DNA of 63,643 nucleotides from Terrimonas sp. (GCF_003075435.1 NZ_QCZJ01000028.1:1-63643); one strand, 5' to 3'; positions 9,178-18,395 are shown, counted from the stretch's first letter. Notes: a model not told the origin generated them from the letters alone. Program-made: numbers and translations.

Positions 9178-9800
9178 TTCTTGTCATATCCTCTTCCATT
9201 TGATAATCTGTATAAATGGAATCACCATAAATCTTACTTTCCGCTGCTACCGAAAACGGCAATTTCTTTAAAGCCTGCACATCACTTTCGCAGCCTGGTA
9301 CAAAACCGAATTCAACAGGAATGCCACATCGTTTACTAATACCTGAACTATTACCCCGTAAAAATATCTTCGCATGCTGCTCTGCTTCCCCCCTCCATTG
9401 TTTACCCTTTAATAGCTTGCAACGGCTGATGCGGATATTATCGCAAACAGCTACCGGAAAGGAATCTATCACATATTCAGATGCACCTGCCATGCTTTTC
9501 AATTGATGCCCCAATTGAAAAAAAGCGAAAACATCAACTCACTTACCTGATGTAAGCGCCGGTTAAAGCGGCTTTTGTCCAACATTGCAGTATCAATTTT
9601 GTCATCTTCATAAAGCCGTGGTCATTGTCTAAATGATCTCCAAAATAAAGAGCCGATACCAAGGCTGTTGTTATTACTTCACTATCACTTACTCTACGCC
9701 GGATACGCTCTTTATGACTTATTCCTTTAAAATGTCATCTACAATATAATAAATCCCTATAATTTTATTCTCTGTGAGTATTCGATAATACTATTTTAAG
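9178..9800 (-). pseudogene. IS982-family transposase, broken and truncated
   Basis: Read on the minus strand from about 9800, pieces in different frames give KIIGIYYIVDDILK, GISHKERIRRRVSDSEV, TTALVSALYFGDH and then a longer frame (9514 downward) with YVIDSFPVAVCDNIRISR, PVEFGF and IYGDSIYTDYQ. These are the ordered landmarks of IS982-type DDE transposases. At least two or three frameshifts interrupt the gene. The C-terminal quarter is missing because the relic runs into the 3' end of the glycosylasparaginase gene. It is not functional. No terminal repeats were found. Confidence 0.8.
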
Positions 9801-9854
9801 TGTCTTAACTCAAATTTAGTTTTTATTAATGCTCACTTCCCCTCTCTTTATTCT

Positions 9855-9907
9855 AGTGTCATGTCAAGTATATTATTTACCCGAAATAATATACTTGACA
9901 TGACACT
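9855..9907. repeat. Perfect 24-bp inverted repeat with 5-base loop
   Basis: Positions 9855-9878 and 9884-9907 are perfect reverse complements around the loop ACCCG. The stem starts AGTGTCATGTCAAGTATA. It lies 15 bp beyond the stop codon of the minus-strand frame ending at 9923, so it could serve as a terminator. Its arm also resembles 11447-11468 in inverted orientation, so it may be an end of a decayed mobile element. Confidence 0.75.
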
Positions 9908-9922
9908 ACTAACTTGGGTTAT

Positions 9923-10237
9923 TTAGGGTTGATTGCATTGTGATACGCAAGATTGGAAATAAGTAAGGCATCCATTTGGAACAGAATAGGTTATTGTGTT
10001 AGGAGTGCTATTACCGTCATTAAATATAGCAACTGTATAGGTCGCCCAAGAACTATTGTTAATAGATAATTGATAAAAACCATAGGTAAGTGGAATTCCT
10101 GAAATAGTCGTTGTACCAATGACTGGGTTCAAGCACGCTTGATAATCGTAAACACATTTCCAACATTCAGGCCTTATTCCATACAGGTTATTGTCTAGCT
10201 TGGTTAATGAATCAAGTTTGGAGGAGTCTTTGCTCAA
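9923..10237 (-). CDS. Unknown Cys-rich protein, downstream part of a split gene
   Basis: This 104-aa frame is not recognised. It has two Cys clusters: ECWKCVYDYQAC at about 24-35 and CLTYFQSCVSQC at about 90-101, six Cys in all, which suggests disulfides or metal binding outside the cytoplasm. The frame is open further upstream, to about 10290, without a start codon, reading NILRNKEIEYTGSLVALSKD, and meets the end of the frame at 10276-10707 at a run of seven T. One extra T would join them into one exported protein of roughly 260 aa. The region is much more AT-rich than its neighbours, suggesting transfer. Confidence 0.5.
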   Translation of the reverse strand: MSKDSSKLDSLTKLDNNLYGIRPECWKCVYDYQACLNPVIGTTTISGIPLTYGFYQLSINNSSWATYTVAIFNDGNSTPNTITYSVPNGCLTYFQSCVSQCNQP

Positions 10238-10275
10238 TGCTACTAATGAACCTGTGTATTCAATTTCCTTATTTC

Positions 10276-10707
10276 TTAAAATATTAAAAAAATATTTTTG
10301 GTCATTTTTATTGAACTTTTTATATTATACTTTTCAATTAAATATCTATATAAATCGATATAGTCTTTAAAATCTTTTTGATCTTCAAATCCCATAACCA
10401 TAGATATAACATAGTTGATATCATCCTCTGATAGTTTAGATTTTTTTTCTAATTTTTCTAATTTTTCTTTATCTCTGAAAGAATTACTTCTAGTCTGATA
10501 TATGATATTCTGTATATCTTTTTTATATATCAATTTATAAACTGGATCGTTAAAAACATTATTAGCCAGTTTTTCAATATCTGGGGCGTTAAGATTGCCC
10601 TCAAGCTTTATTTCTTTTTTTTGTTTAGGAATGTACGATGCCAGAAATGCTGAAATTAAACAGAAGGTTAAAACTCTACACATAATAAGAGAAAATTTCT
10701 TTTTCAT
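10276..10707 (-). CDS. Unknown exported protein, upstream part of a split gene
   Basis: This 143-aa frame begins with a Lys-rich signal peptide or anchor (MKKKFSLIMCRVLTFCLISA). It continues with a charged, Lys/Asp/Glu-rich, probably helical region of no recognised family (for example EKLEKLEKKSKLSEDD near 81-96). It stops right after a seven-T homopolymer, where the next frame (9923) carries on, so the two probably were one gene. Base composition is strikingly AT-rich, unlike the PUL genes around it. It sits between an IS982 relic and an IS1634 relic and may be IS-borne cargo. Confidence 0.55.
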   Translation of the reverse strand: MKKKFSLIMCRVLTFCLISAFLASYIPKQKKEIKLEGNLNAPDIEKLANNVFNDPVYKLIYKKDIQNIIYQTRSNSFRDKEKLEKLEKKSKLSEDDINYVISMVMGFEDQKDFKDYIDLYRYLIEKYNIKSSIKMTKNIFLIF

Positions 10708-10866
10708 ATAATATTATTTTAGGTTCTGTAAAGAGTATTAAGATATAACATTTTTTAGACAATAATTTTTTTTCACTATAGGTTTTTGAAATTCGAGTGA
10801 TAGCTATCAAACACATCAGGGTTGGGATTACTAAAATTAAAGAGGGAGAAAAGTACTGCTAACTGA

Positions 10867-11395
10867 TCATAAAACAACAGCTCGTAGTGTAAACCCGTAA
10901 TGTTTGCGGGAAAATGCAAGGGCAATGTGTTCTGCCTTGCCTTTTAAAGCCAGCCATTGCGGCGCCGATTTATAAAAATTCTGCCGACGGTGCTTAATGC
11001 CAAAATATTGTTCGATTAATTCAATAGAGTGTAGTTTGGAGGCAGGTTCCGCTATCCGCATCACCACTAAATCTAACAGCAGGCTGTTGTTTAGTTTATC
11101 CAGCCCGATGGTGAGCATCAATCCAGATAAGGTATCGTACAGAAAAGTATAGTAGGTACCTATAAACTCCGTTTGGTTGATATAAAATAATATTGGTCTG
11201 GTGCGCATCAAAGATGCTGGTGCTGCTTTGATATTTTGTAATAAACTCCTTGGCCAAGGTAAGCAGGTCTGACTTCTCTTGTTCGGTCCGGGCCGTTCCG
11301 ATATGGCGAACGATTACCCGCTTCCTGTTTTCTATCTTATACACCTGTACCGACTCCGACCCCGCAGCATACTCTATTTGCCTGATTTTGTACAT
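10867..11395 (-). pseudogene. IS1634-family transposase, frameshifted and truncated
   Basis: On the minus strand the gene starts at 11395 (MYKIRQIEYAAGSESVQVYK...). The frame carries KRVIVRHIGTARTEQEKSDLL, typical of IS1634-type (IS4 superfamily) transposase N-termini. After a frameshift near 11150-11200 a second frame continues with LSGLMLTIGLDKLNNSLLLD, VVMRIAEPASKL, IEQYFGIKHRRQNFY and KHYGF. It then stops at 10867, before the catalytic DDE part. About a third to a half of the usual protein remains, so it cannot transpose. Confidence 0.85.
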
Positions 11396-11607
11396 TTTTA
11401 CCCATTAGGTCAGCAAATTACACTTTTTAAAAATTAAAACACTGACAATATAATACTTACATAGTGTTATTTTTATGTATGGACAATTCGGGGTTAAATT
11501 TTTTTCTGCAAAGCAGCATTATACCACTGCAGAGCATCTATTTTTTAAGGTAGATGGATATTATTTGGGCTAAACTATCTCCTTCTTTACATTTTTGTTT
11601 AAATTAA

Positions 11608-11651
11608 TTTAAAACTTTTTGTTTTTTTTAAAAAAGTTTCTTTATTTTAAC
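11608..11651 (+). promoter_or_regulatory. susC2 promoter/operator block, copy of the ROK promoter
   Basis: This block aligns with 1559-1603: both begin ATTTAAAACTTTTTGTTTTT and end TTATTTTAAC. Here the central palindrome has changed to AAAAAAGTTT, leaving an AAACTT ... AAGTTT inverted pair spread over about 28 bp. It lies 70 bp upstream of susC2. The likeness suggests common control of both SusCD units by the ROK protein at 1639. Confidence 0.55.
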
Positions 11652-11673
11652 ATTACTCTAAGCATAGAGTAAT
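11652..11673 (+). promoter_or_regulatory. Hairpin in the susC2 leader
   Basis: ATTACTCTA and TAGAGTAAT form a 9-bp perfect stem around AGCA. It sits just after the shared promoter block and 47 bp before the susC2 start codon, so it is probably at or near the 5' end of the transcript. It may stabilise the mRNA or be part of an operator. The copy near 1604 lacks it. Confidence 0.45.
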
Positions 11674-11720
11674 ATTAATTCTTTGAGATTTTAAAACCTA
11701 ATCAATCAAAACTAACAACA

Positions 11721-14700
11721 ATGAAACGATCTACAAGTCATTTGTTGCTTGTGGTAATGTTGCTTTCAAGCAGCATTCTCAGCTTTGCACAAAATCAAAA
11801 AACAGTTAGTGGTTTCGTAAGAGATGCAAATGGTGCGGGAGTACCGGGTGTCTCTGTTATCAAAAAAGGTGCTACATCTGGGGGTACCTTCACTAACGAA
11901 GAGGGTAAATTTTCTATTGATGCTAACAGTGCAACAATCCTGGTTTTTAGTGCAGTAGGTTATGCATCAAAAGAAGTAAAAGTTGGTGACGGAAATGTTT
12001 TGGAAGTTGTTTTAGCAGCCGCTGAAAATCAACTTAACGAAGTAGTGGTTACCGCTATGGGAATCAAAAAAGAGCAAAGAAAATTGGGCTATGCAGTTTC
12101 TACAGTTTCTTCAAAGGACATCTTATTAACTGCTCCCACTAACTTTGCTTCGGCCTTATACGGAAGGGCACCCGGGGTAAGTATTAATACCAATCCCGGT
12201 GGTGCAACCAGTGCGGTAAGTGTTGGTATACGGGGTATGAATTCAATTAGCTTTGCCCGCCAGCCTTTAATGGTAGTAGATGGTGTGGTTACCCGTAACG
12301 GAGAGGCAAACAATGACGGATTCTGGAGTTCTCCCCGTATCAACGGCAATGGGTTGCTTGATATTAACCCGGAAAATATAGAAACAGTAACAATCCTGAA
12401 AGGAGCTGCGGCATCTGCTTTATACGGGTCTGATGCTGCCAATGGCGTTATCGTAATTACTACAAAGAATGGAAAAAGCAGAAAGGGGTTAGGCGTTGAT
12501 GTAAACTCTTCTTATATAAAAGAATCAGTTGCTGTTGTTCCGGAACTGCAAAACGAATATGGTCCTGGATATGATCGGGGAACGAATATGGGAAGCTTTG
12601 GTGCATCAGATGACGGATGGCTTAAAACAACAGTTAACGGTCAGGAAGTTCAGTATCCGATTTTCAGATCATATGGACAATTCGGTCCAAAGTTCGATGG
12701 ACGTGAAGTGTATTGGTGGGACGGAGAGATGCGCCCTTATGTTGCACAACCGAACTACTGGAAATCTTTTTACAGAGACGGTATGAGCGCCGTTCAAAAT
12801 GTTGCTGTAAGTAACGCTTCTGATAAGTTGAACTACAGGCTTTCATACACAAGGAATGACTATAAGGGTATTCAGATTGGTGGAAAACAGGAAAAAAATA
12901 CATTTAACTTAAATAGTACCTATAAGATTACACCTAAGTTTAGCACCGATCTTGTAATAAGCTATATTAATGAAAGAGTACACAATCGTCCTTATCAGAT
13001 TGACAGGCTTACCAACAACTATGGCGGGTTTTTAAGTGCTGCAGAACGTATGGATGTTATTTTCGATAAGTACAAAACAACCAAGGGATATAAATATGTA
13101 CCGTATAACGATACCTCTAAAGATCCTGAAGAAGCGCTTAAATATAACATTCGCGGTTACGATTTCCTGGATTTTTTATGGAATCAGCTTGAGAATAATT
13201 TTGATGAAACCACCAACAGGCTACTGGCTTCGGCAACTGTTAATTATGATATAGTAAAGAACCTGCATTTCAGGGGCAGGGTGGGCACCGATTATACCGG
13301 GTATTTTGCTGAAACAAAGAATAAGTCTACCTATCCTCTTGCATTTGGAGAAAGCGGATACTATGGAACCAATTTCAACAGGTATAACTTTACATATGGC
13401 GATGTTTTGCTTACTTATAGTAACCAGCTAACGGGCAAGCTGAAACTGAACGTATCAGCAGGCTATCAGGCAAGAAAGGAAGAATATCGTTATTCCAGCC
13501 AGGGAACCCGGGATGGCTTAACACAGGAAAACTGGTTTAGCTTTAATGCTTCCAAAACTACTCCTACATCTGGATCGTCAAACAGGAGCTATTTAGTAAA
13601 AGATGGTTTATTTGGCATACTTGGATTTGAGTTTGATAATTTCTTATTTGTTGAAGGAACCCTAAGACGTGAAAGAACCTCTACATTGTACCCTGGTAAC
13701 AATACCTTTTACTATCCTGCAGTAAGTGGCTCTTTTGAACTTAGCAATGCTTTTAATCTTCCTCAGTTTGTTTCTTACAGCAAGTTAAGAGCATCATGGG
13801 GTATTGTGGGTAACCCGGCCCCAGCTTATGTGGCCAATACTATTTATAATGCGGGAAGCGTAAATGGTGTAGCAACACTTTATCCCGGAAATCCATACGG
13901 AAACAACAATTTGAAGAATGAAGAAAAAACAGAAGTAGAGATTGGCTGGGAGACCAAACTATTCAATAACCGTTTTGGATTTGATATCTCATACTACAAC
14001 AATAAAATATCTGACCAGATATTGAGCCTCACTGTTCCTGCAACTACCGGCTCTACAGGCATACTTGTGAATGTCGGATCTCTTAGAAACTACGGCGTTG
14101 AAGTAGGAGTTAACGGAACACCTGTAAAAGGAAGATTTTTTCAATGGGACACCAGACTGAACCTTGGCTTTAACCGTAATAAAGTGCTTTCATTAATGGA
14201 AGGACTTGAAAGAATTACCAGCTCAAATCTTGACAATGGCTCATTGTTAATAGTTTCGGAAATCGGGAAACAAGCCGGAGATATTATAGGATATAAGCGC
14301 CGTACCAATGCCAGTGGTGAATATATCATTAATGATGACGGCTATTATGATATCAATTTCGATGATCAGGTTAAAATGGGTAATATCCAGTCGAAAGTGG
14401 TTGGCGGATTGACAAACACGTTCATATACAAGAATTTCTCACTTAACTTTTTGGTTGATTTTCGTTGGGGCGGACAGGTTATTTCGCAGGCGCTATTGTA
14501 TGGAACAGGAGCAGGAATGTATACTAATTCATTGTTTGGCAGAGATAAGGAACATGGTGGATTACCTTATTATGTAGATGGGAGCGGTGCTTTTGTAAAA
14601 GCTGCGGATAATGCTACTACAGGTCCAAATGGTGAAAAGCTGTATAATGACGGAATGATTTTAAAAGGTGTAAAGCAAAGTGATGGAAAAGCGAATGATA

Positions 14701-15044
14701 TTGTTATAGACGCACCTAATTTTTACCTGAATACATATAGCTGGGGCTCATGGCCAGGCTCCGGTTCTTATAGTACATATGAAGGTGCTGTATTTGATAA
14801 CAATTTTATTAAGCTGCGTGAAGTTTCTTTGACATATGCTCTTCCTGCAAAAGCTATTGAAAAAATAAAATTGCAGAACGTGTCAGTATCTATTTATGGT
14901 AGAAATCTTTTCTACTTCTATAAATCTCTTCCATACCTTGATCCTGAAGAAAGTATAGGTACAAATGCGTATTCACAGGCTTTTGCAGGTGGTGCTACTG
15001 CAGCAGCACGCTCAATAGGTGCAAGCCTCAGAATATCATTTTAA
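11721..15044 (+). CDS. SusC-like TonB-dependent outer-membrane transporter 2
   Basis: This 1107-aa importer has a signal peptide ending near residue 24 (SILSFAQ), a CarboxypepD_reg-like domain (about 28-105), the plug from VVVTAMGIKK near 112 to about 260 (with QPLMVVDG and the ALYGSDAANGVI motif) and a barrel ending in Phe. SusD2 follows 24 bp downstream. It shares layout with SusC1 but differs widely in the barrel, so it probably imports a different part of the same glycan or a related one. It is separated from locus 1 by IS relics but keeps the same promoter type. Confidence 0.95.
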   Translation: MKRSTSHLLLVVMLLSSSILSFAQNQKTVSGFVRDANGAGVPGVSVIKKGATSGGTFTNEEGKFSIDANSATILVFSAVGYASKEVKVGDGNVLEVVLAAAENQLNEVVVTAMGIKKEQRKLGYAVSTVSSKDILLTAPTNFASALYGRAPGVSINTNPGGATSAVSVGIRGMNSISFARQPLMVVDGVVTRNGEANNDGFWSSPRINGNGLLDINPENIETVTILKGAAASALYGSDAANGVIVITTKNGKSRKGLGVDVNSSYIKESVAVVPELQNEYGPGYDRGTNMGSFGASDDGWLKTTVNGQEVQYPIFRSYGQFGPKFDGREVYWWDGEMRPYVAQPNYWKSFYRDGMSAVQNVAVSNASDKLNYRLSYTRNDYKGIQIGGKQEKNTFNLNSTYKITPKFSTDLVISYINERVHNRPYQIDRLTNNYGGFLSAAERMDVIFDKYKTTKGYKYVPYNDTSKDPEEALKYNIRGYDFLDFLWNQLENNFDETTNRLLASATVNYDIVKNLHFRGRVGTDYTGYFAETKNKSTYPLAFGESGYYGTNFNRYNFTYGDVLLTYSNQLTGKLKLNVSAGYQARKEEYRYSSQGTRDGLTQENWFSFNASKTTPTSGSSNRSYLVKDGLFGILGFEFDNFLFVEGTLRRERTSTLYPGNNTFYYPAVSGSFELSNAFNLPQFVSYSKLRASWGIVGNPAPAYVANTIYNAGSVNGVATLYPGNPYGNNNLKNEEKTEVEIGWETKLFNNRFGFDISYYNNKISDQILSLTVPATTGSTGILVNVGSLRNYGVEVGVNGTPVKGRFFQWDTRLNLGFNRNKVLSLMEGLERITSSNLDNGSLLIVSEIGKQAGDIIGYKRRTNASGEYIINDDGYYDINFDDQVKMGNIQSKVVGGLTNTFIYKNFSLNFLVDFRWGGQVISQALLYGTGAGMYTNSLFGRDKEHGGLPYYVDGSGAFVKAADNATTGPNGEKLYNDGMILKGVKQSDGKANDIVIDAPNFYLNTYSWGSWPGSGSYSTYEGAVFDNNFIKLREVSLTYALPAKAIEKIKLQNVSVSIYGRNLFYFYKSLPYLDPEESIGTNAYSQAFAGGATAAARSIGASLRISF

Positions 15045-15068
15045 TTTGTTCACATCAAATACAGAAAA

Positions 15069-16625
15069 ATGAAAAAGTATATTATAAATAGTTTTTTGAT
15101 CGGTGCGATATCAGCATCCATACTTGCCGGATGTAAAAAGTCGGACTTTGATGATAATTATAATAATCCTGAGAAAACGGTTAACTCCAACGTTGAAGGA
15201 TTGTTTGCCGGAATTTTTGATAACGCCAGGGTAATGCCAAGGTATTGGAATCTCTATACTTTTCAGATACCGATGCTCGGTGCCTATTCACAAACAATTG
15301 GGTATAGTAACGGCAGTAAAATTTACGAACAGGCTATTAACTATACACAGGATAGATGGAATGATTATTATACAGGATCGTTGGCCAGATTGATTGAGCT
15401 TGAGAAAAAGTATAATACTTATGAAGATGGATCTACAAGTAAACAAGGATACCAGCTGTTTCTTGAAATTGCAAGAATATTCGTGTACGATCAAACATCG
15501 CAACTGGTAGATATGTGGGGCGATATCCCTTTCAGTACTGCAGGCCAATTAAACGCCACAGGCGGAAGCATTATATTGGCAAGCTATGATACTGACAAGG
15601 ATATATATTCCTTTATAGCTACTGACTTAAAAAGAATAGCCGACTACCTGTCGTCTATATCAGTTGATCCTTTTTATACCAATCAACTGGCAAAGAGCGA
15701 CTACGTTAATGATGGCAGTATTTTAAAATGGAGAAAGTATTGTAATTCCCTTCGTCTTCGCCTCGCTATGCGTACCTCCTTTTTTGATGAAGCAGGATCA
15801 AAAGCAACAGTACAGGAAATTCTGGGTAATCCAACACAGTACCCCGTAGTAGATAATATCGGCGAAGCAATACAGATCCTTGCAGAAGGTAGCCTGGAAA
15901 CAGGTGATATGGAGAGCGGTTTTGGGGTTAATAGTCTTGCTCCGGGTTATATGGTAGAAGACATAATGAACCCTTCAAACGACCCACGTTTGCCTGTAAT
16001 GTTTAGTACAAACAAGAAAGGAGAATACCACGGAGTTATTAATACATGGACAAACGCAAGGCAAACAGATTCTACAACGGCAGGGTACTATTCCCGGTAC
16101 GATTCTGTAACGTTTATTAAAAACAGAAGCTTTCCCGGCATTATTTTAACCGCTGCTGAAGTAAGCTTTATTAAAGCTGAAGCTTATGAAAGATGGGGTG
16201 GAGGTGATGCTAAAGCTGCATATGAACAGGGCATCAGGCAATCTATTGATTTCTACTATTATCTTAATCAGTTGAACAAATCCTGGGGAACGCATGAAAC
16301 AGCTCCTGCAGCTTCTGCTGTAAATGCATTTCTTTTAAACCCTATTGTAGCTTACGGTGCTGATACAGATGAAAATCTTGAGAAAATAGGAATACAAAAA
16401 TGGATAGATTTTGGAATTATGCAATCGAACCAGGCCTGGGCAGAATACAGAAGAACAAAATATCCTGAGCTTAATTTTCCAACAGATGCCAGCTCAACAT
16501 TGTCTCCTAATCCTCCAACCAGGTTTTTATATCCTTCTACAGAACGGATATTAAATGCTGCAAATTACGGAGTCGTTTCCTCTAAGGATAATGTTACAAC
16601 AAAGGTGTTTTGGCAAACAAAGTAA
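15069..16625 (+). CDS. SusD-like surface lipoprotein 2 (SusD-like_2 type)
   Basis: This 518-aa partner of SusC2 has the lipobox ILAGC with Cys21, followed by KKSDFDD, an acidic export signal for the cell surface. Helical features match SusD-like_2 proteins, with a KAEAYERWGGGDAKAAYEQG helix near residue 370 and an AWAEYRRTKYPELNFP segment near 455. A terminator lies at 16654-16683, 28 bp after the stop codon. Together with susC2 it forms a two-gene transcription unit, with possible read-through into the cytochrome/FG-GAP gene. Confidence 0.92.
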   Translation: MKKYIINSFLIGAISASILAGCKKSDFDDNYNNPEKTVNSNVEGLFAGIFDNARVMPRYWNLYTFQIPMLGAYSQTIGYSNGSKIYEQAINYTQDRWNDYYTGSLARLIELEKKYNTYEDGSTSKQGYQLFLEIARIFVYDQTSQLVDMWGDIPFSTAGQLNATGGSIILASYDTDKDIYSFIATDLKRIADYLSSISVDPFYTNQLAKSDYVNDGSILKWRKYCNSLRLRLAMRTSFFDEAGSKATVQEILGNPTQYPVVDNIGEAIQILAEGSLETGDMESGFGVNSLAPGYMVEDIMNPSNDPRLPVMFSTNKKGEYHGVINTWTNARQTDSTTAGYYSRYDSVTFIKNRSFPGIILTAAEVSFIKAEAYERWGGGDAKAAYEQGIRQSIDFYYYLNQLNKSWGTHETAPAASAVNAFLLNPIVAYGADTDENLEKIGIQKWIDFGIMQSNQAWAEYRRTKYPELNFPTDASSTLSPNPPTRFLYPSTERILNAANYGVVSSKDNVTTKVFWQTK

Positions 16626-16653
16626 AAATGCTTTAAAACATTTGGAATGTCTT

Positions 16654-16683
16654 TTAAGAGGCGGATTTATTTCCGCCTCTTAA
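16654..16683 (+). terminator. Terminator between susD2 and the cytochrome/FG-GAP gene
   Basis: TTAAGAGGCGGA (16654-16665) pairs perfectly with TCCGCCTCTTAA (16672-16683) around a 6-base loop, followed by CTTTTGT. It lies inside the longest open frame of the next gene (which opens at 16647), so that frame's first ATG is unlikely to be used. The start at 16716 is preferred. Confidence 0.75.
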
Positions 16684-16715
16684 CTTTTGTACAATATCAA
16701 TATATATTAAAACAA

Positions 16716-18278
16716 ATGTTGTTTGTCAGAACAGGCATTATAATATTTCTTTTTATCCGCGGCTGGATGTTTTTTGCATCTAATAATGCGGAGTCGCCTG
16801 TTACTATTCAAAAAAGTCTTTTGCCCGATTCGCTCACGCAAGGCAAACAACTCGCTCTCAAATATTGCACCTCCTGCCACTTTTTTCCTGAGCCTTCATT
16901 GCTCGATAAGAAAACCTGGACAGATAAAGTATTACCCAATATGGGCTGGCGGCTTGGCATAAGGAAAAAGGGAGACGATCCTTATGCCGATATTGTTCCG
17001 GAAGAAAGAGCATTAATACAAAAGCTGAATATATATCCTGATGTAGCCACTATAACTCAGTCAGACTGGAAGAAGATAATAGCATATTTTGAACATGAAG
17101 CGCCGGAAGAACCATTGCCTCAACAAAATCATGATAGCATCTCCGGCATGCTTGCTTTATTTTCTCCAAAACAAATAGTATTCGATGATAAGCAGCTTCC
17201 AAGAACCACCATGTTGAAGTTTGATAGTGCATCAAATGAATTGTATGCCGGTGACGGGGAAAGCAAGTTGTATATCTTAAATAACAACTTCGGATTTAAA
17301 TCAGCATGGAATGTAGAGAGCCCACCCGTTGATATAGATTTTCCGAACAGCGAACCACCGCGATTACTCATGGTAGGTAGTGTCAGCCCCTCTGATCAGA
17401 AAAATGGAAGACTTGTAACTTTTGATACCACATTCACCATACAAAACCCGCCGGTTAATATTGATCATTTACCAAGACCGGTGCAATTTGCGCATGCTGA
17501 CCTTGATATGGATGGGAAGCAGGATGCTATAGTTTGTGGCTTTGGAAATAACACCGGGAAATTAGCATGGTATAGTGATTGCAAAATTGATGGTGAAAAT
17601 ATATTGAGCAACATGCCTGGTGCAAGAAAGGTAGAGATAGGAGATTTTAATAAAGATGGCAAACCTGATATAATGGTTTTAATGGCCCAGGCCCGGGAAG
17701 AAGTAGTGATCTGGTATAACCAGGGAAAAGGCAAATTCAAAGAAAAAAAATTGTTGCGCTTTCCGCCTGTATTCGGGGTTTCGTATTTCGAACTGGCAGA
17801 TTTTAATAAAGATGGATATCCTGATATTTTACTTACGAATGGCGACAACTGGGATTACTCCCGCATCAATAAAAACTATCATGGCGTAAGAATTTATCTG
17901 AACGATGGTAAATACAATTTTAAGGAACATTGGTTTTTCCCGCTATACGGAGCATCAAAAGCTATAGCAAGGGATTTTGATAATGACGGCGATATTGATA
18001 TAGCTGCTATATCGTTCTATAACACACTTGAAAATCCTGCAAACGGGTTTGTATATTTTTCCAATGAAGGAAATCTTGATTTTAAACCCGCTTCATTGCC
18101 TGATGCTGCTGCAGGGAAGTGGCTTACTATGGAAGCCGCAGATTTTGATCACGATGGCGATATTGATATTGTGCTTGGTTCTTATTTTCACAATATTGAA
18201 GAAATGAGCAGCCTGGTAAATATTGTTAACATATCTTCATTTCCCCAGTTACTTGTGTTGAATAATGAGACGCAATAG
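16716..18278 (+). CDS. Exported cytochrome c-type / FG-GAP repeat protein
   Basis: Numbered from the ATG at 16716, this is 520 aa. A signal peptide or membrane anchor (about 1-24) leads to a c-type haem site CTSCH at 51-55 within a short cytochrome-like domain (about 38-130). Then comes a beta-propeller of FG-GAP/VCBS repeats with calcium-binding loops: ADLDMDGKQD, GDFNKDGKPD, ADFNKDGYPD, RDFDNDGDID and ADFDHDGDID. An earlier ATG at 16647 is rejected because it would lie upstream of a terminator hairpin. The substrate and electron partner are unknown. The link to the SusCD2 unit is by position only. Confidence 0.75.
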   Translation: MLFVRTGIIIFLFIRGWMFFASNNAESPVTIQKSLLPDSLTQGKQLALKYCTSCHFFPEPSLLDKKTWTDKVLPNMGWRLGIRKKGDDPYADIVPEERALIQKLNIYPDVATITQSDWKKIIAYFEHEAPEEPLPQQNHDSISGMLALFSPKQIVFDDKQLPRTTMLKFDSASNELYAGDGESKLYILNNNFGFKSAWNVESPPVDIDFPNSEPPRLLMVGSVSPSDQKNGRLVTFDTTFTIQNPPVNIDHLPRPVQFAHADLDMDGKQDAIVCGFGNNTGKLAWYSDCKIDGENILSNMPGARKVEIGDFNKDGKPDIMVLMAQAREEVVIWYNQGKGKFKEKKLLRFPPVFGVSYFELADFNKDGYPDILLTNGDNWDYSRINKNYHGVRIYLNDGKYNFKEHWFFPLYGASKAIARDFDNDGDIDIAAISFYNTLENPANGFVYFSNEGNLDFKPASLPDAAAGKWLTMEAADFDHDGDIDIVLGSYFHNIEEMSSLVNIVNISSFPQLLVLNNETQ

Positions 18279-18319
18279 GGCGAAAGGCAAAGGGTGTAGG
18301 GTAGAAGGTGTAGGGTATA
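18278..18319 (+). repeat. Six degenerate 7-bp units starting at a stop codon
   Basis: Six consecutive 7-bp units (GGGCGAA, AGGCAAA, then GGGTGTA, GGGTAGA, AGGTGTA, GGGTATA) begin on the last base of the TAG stop codon of the cytochrome/FG-GAP gene. The G-rich strand is the coding strand. In the same gap, which separates two converging genes, a second array (18535-18583) starts at the stop codon of the opposite gene. Confidence 0.8.
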
Positions 18320-18395
18320 GAGCTTAAGACGGAAATGCTTACATGTAATTGTCATTCCTTAATCTTAGCATCTCTTTAAAATAAACTATATTATT

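Larger units (their letters stand above)
9855..11468. mobile_element. Candidate decayed IS1634-like unit with cargo
   Basis: The 1.6-kb segment has AGTGTCATGTCAAGTATATT reading inward at 9855 and, at the other end, AACACTATGTAAGTATTATA reading inward from 11468. They share an ATGTnAAGTAT-type core. Inside are the front half of an IS1634-type transposase and a very AT-rich split gene on the same strand. It may be an IS that lost its transposase C-terminus while keeping or gaining cargo. The repeat match is imperfect and AT-rich, so the boundaries are an inference. Confidence 0.35.

Noticed and set aside
2908-16625. SusCD1 and SusCD2 as a recent tandem duplication
   Set aside because: The proteins share layout and motifs but differ widely along their length, so any duplication would be old. 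Only the promoter block is closely similar.
16647-16715. Earlier start codon for the cytochrome/FG-GAP protein
   Set aside because: A strong terminator hairpin (16654-16683) lies inside this extension, and the ATG at 16716 gives a better signal peptide.
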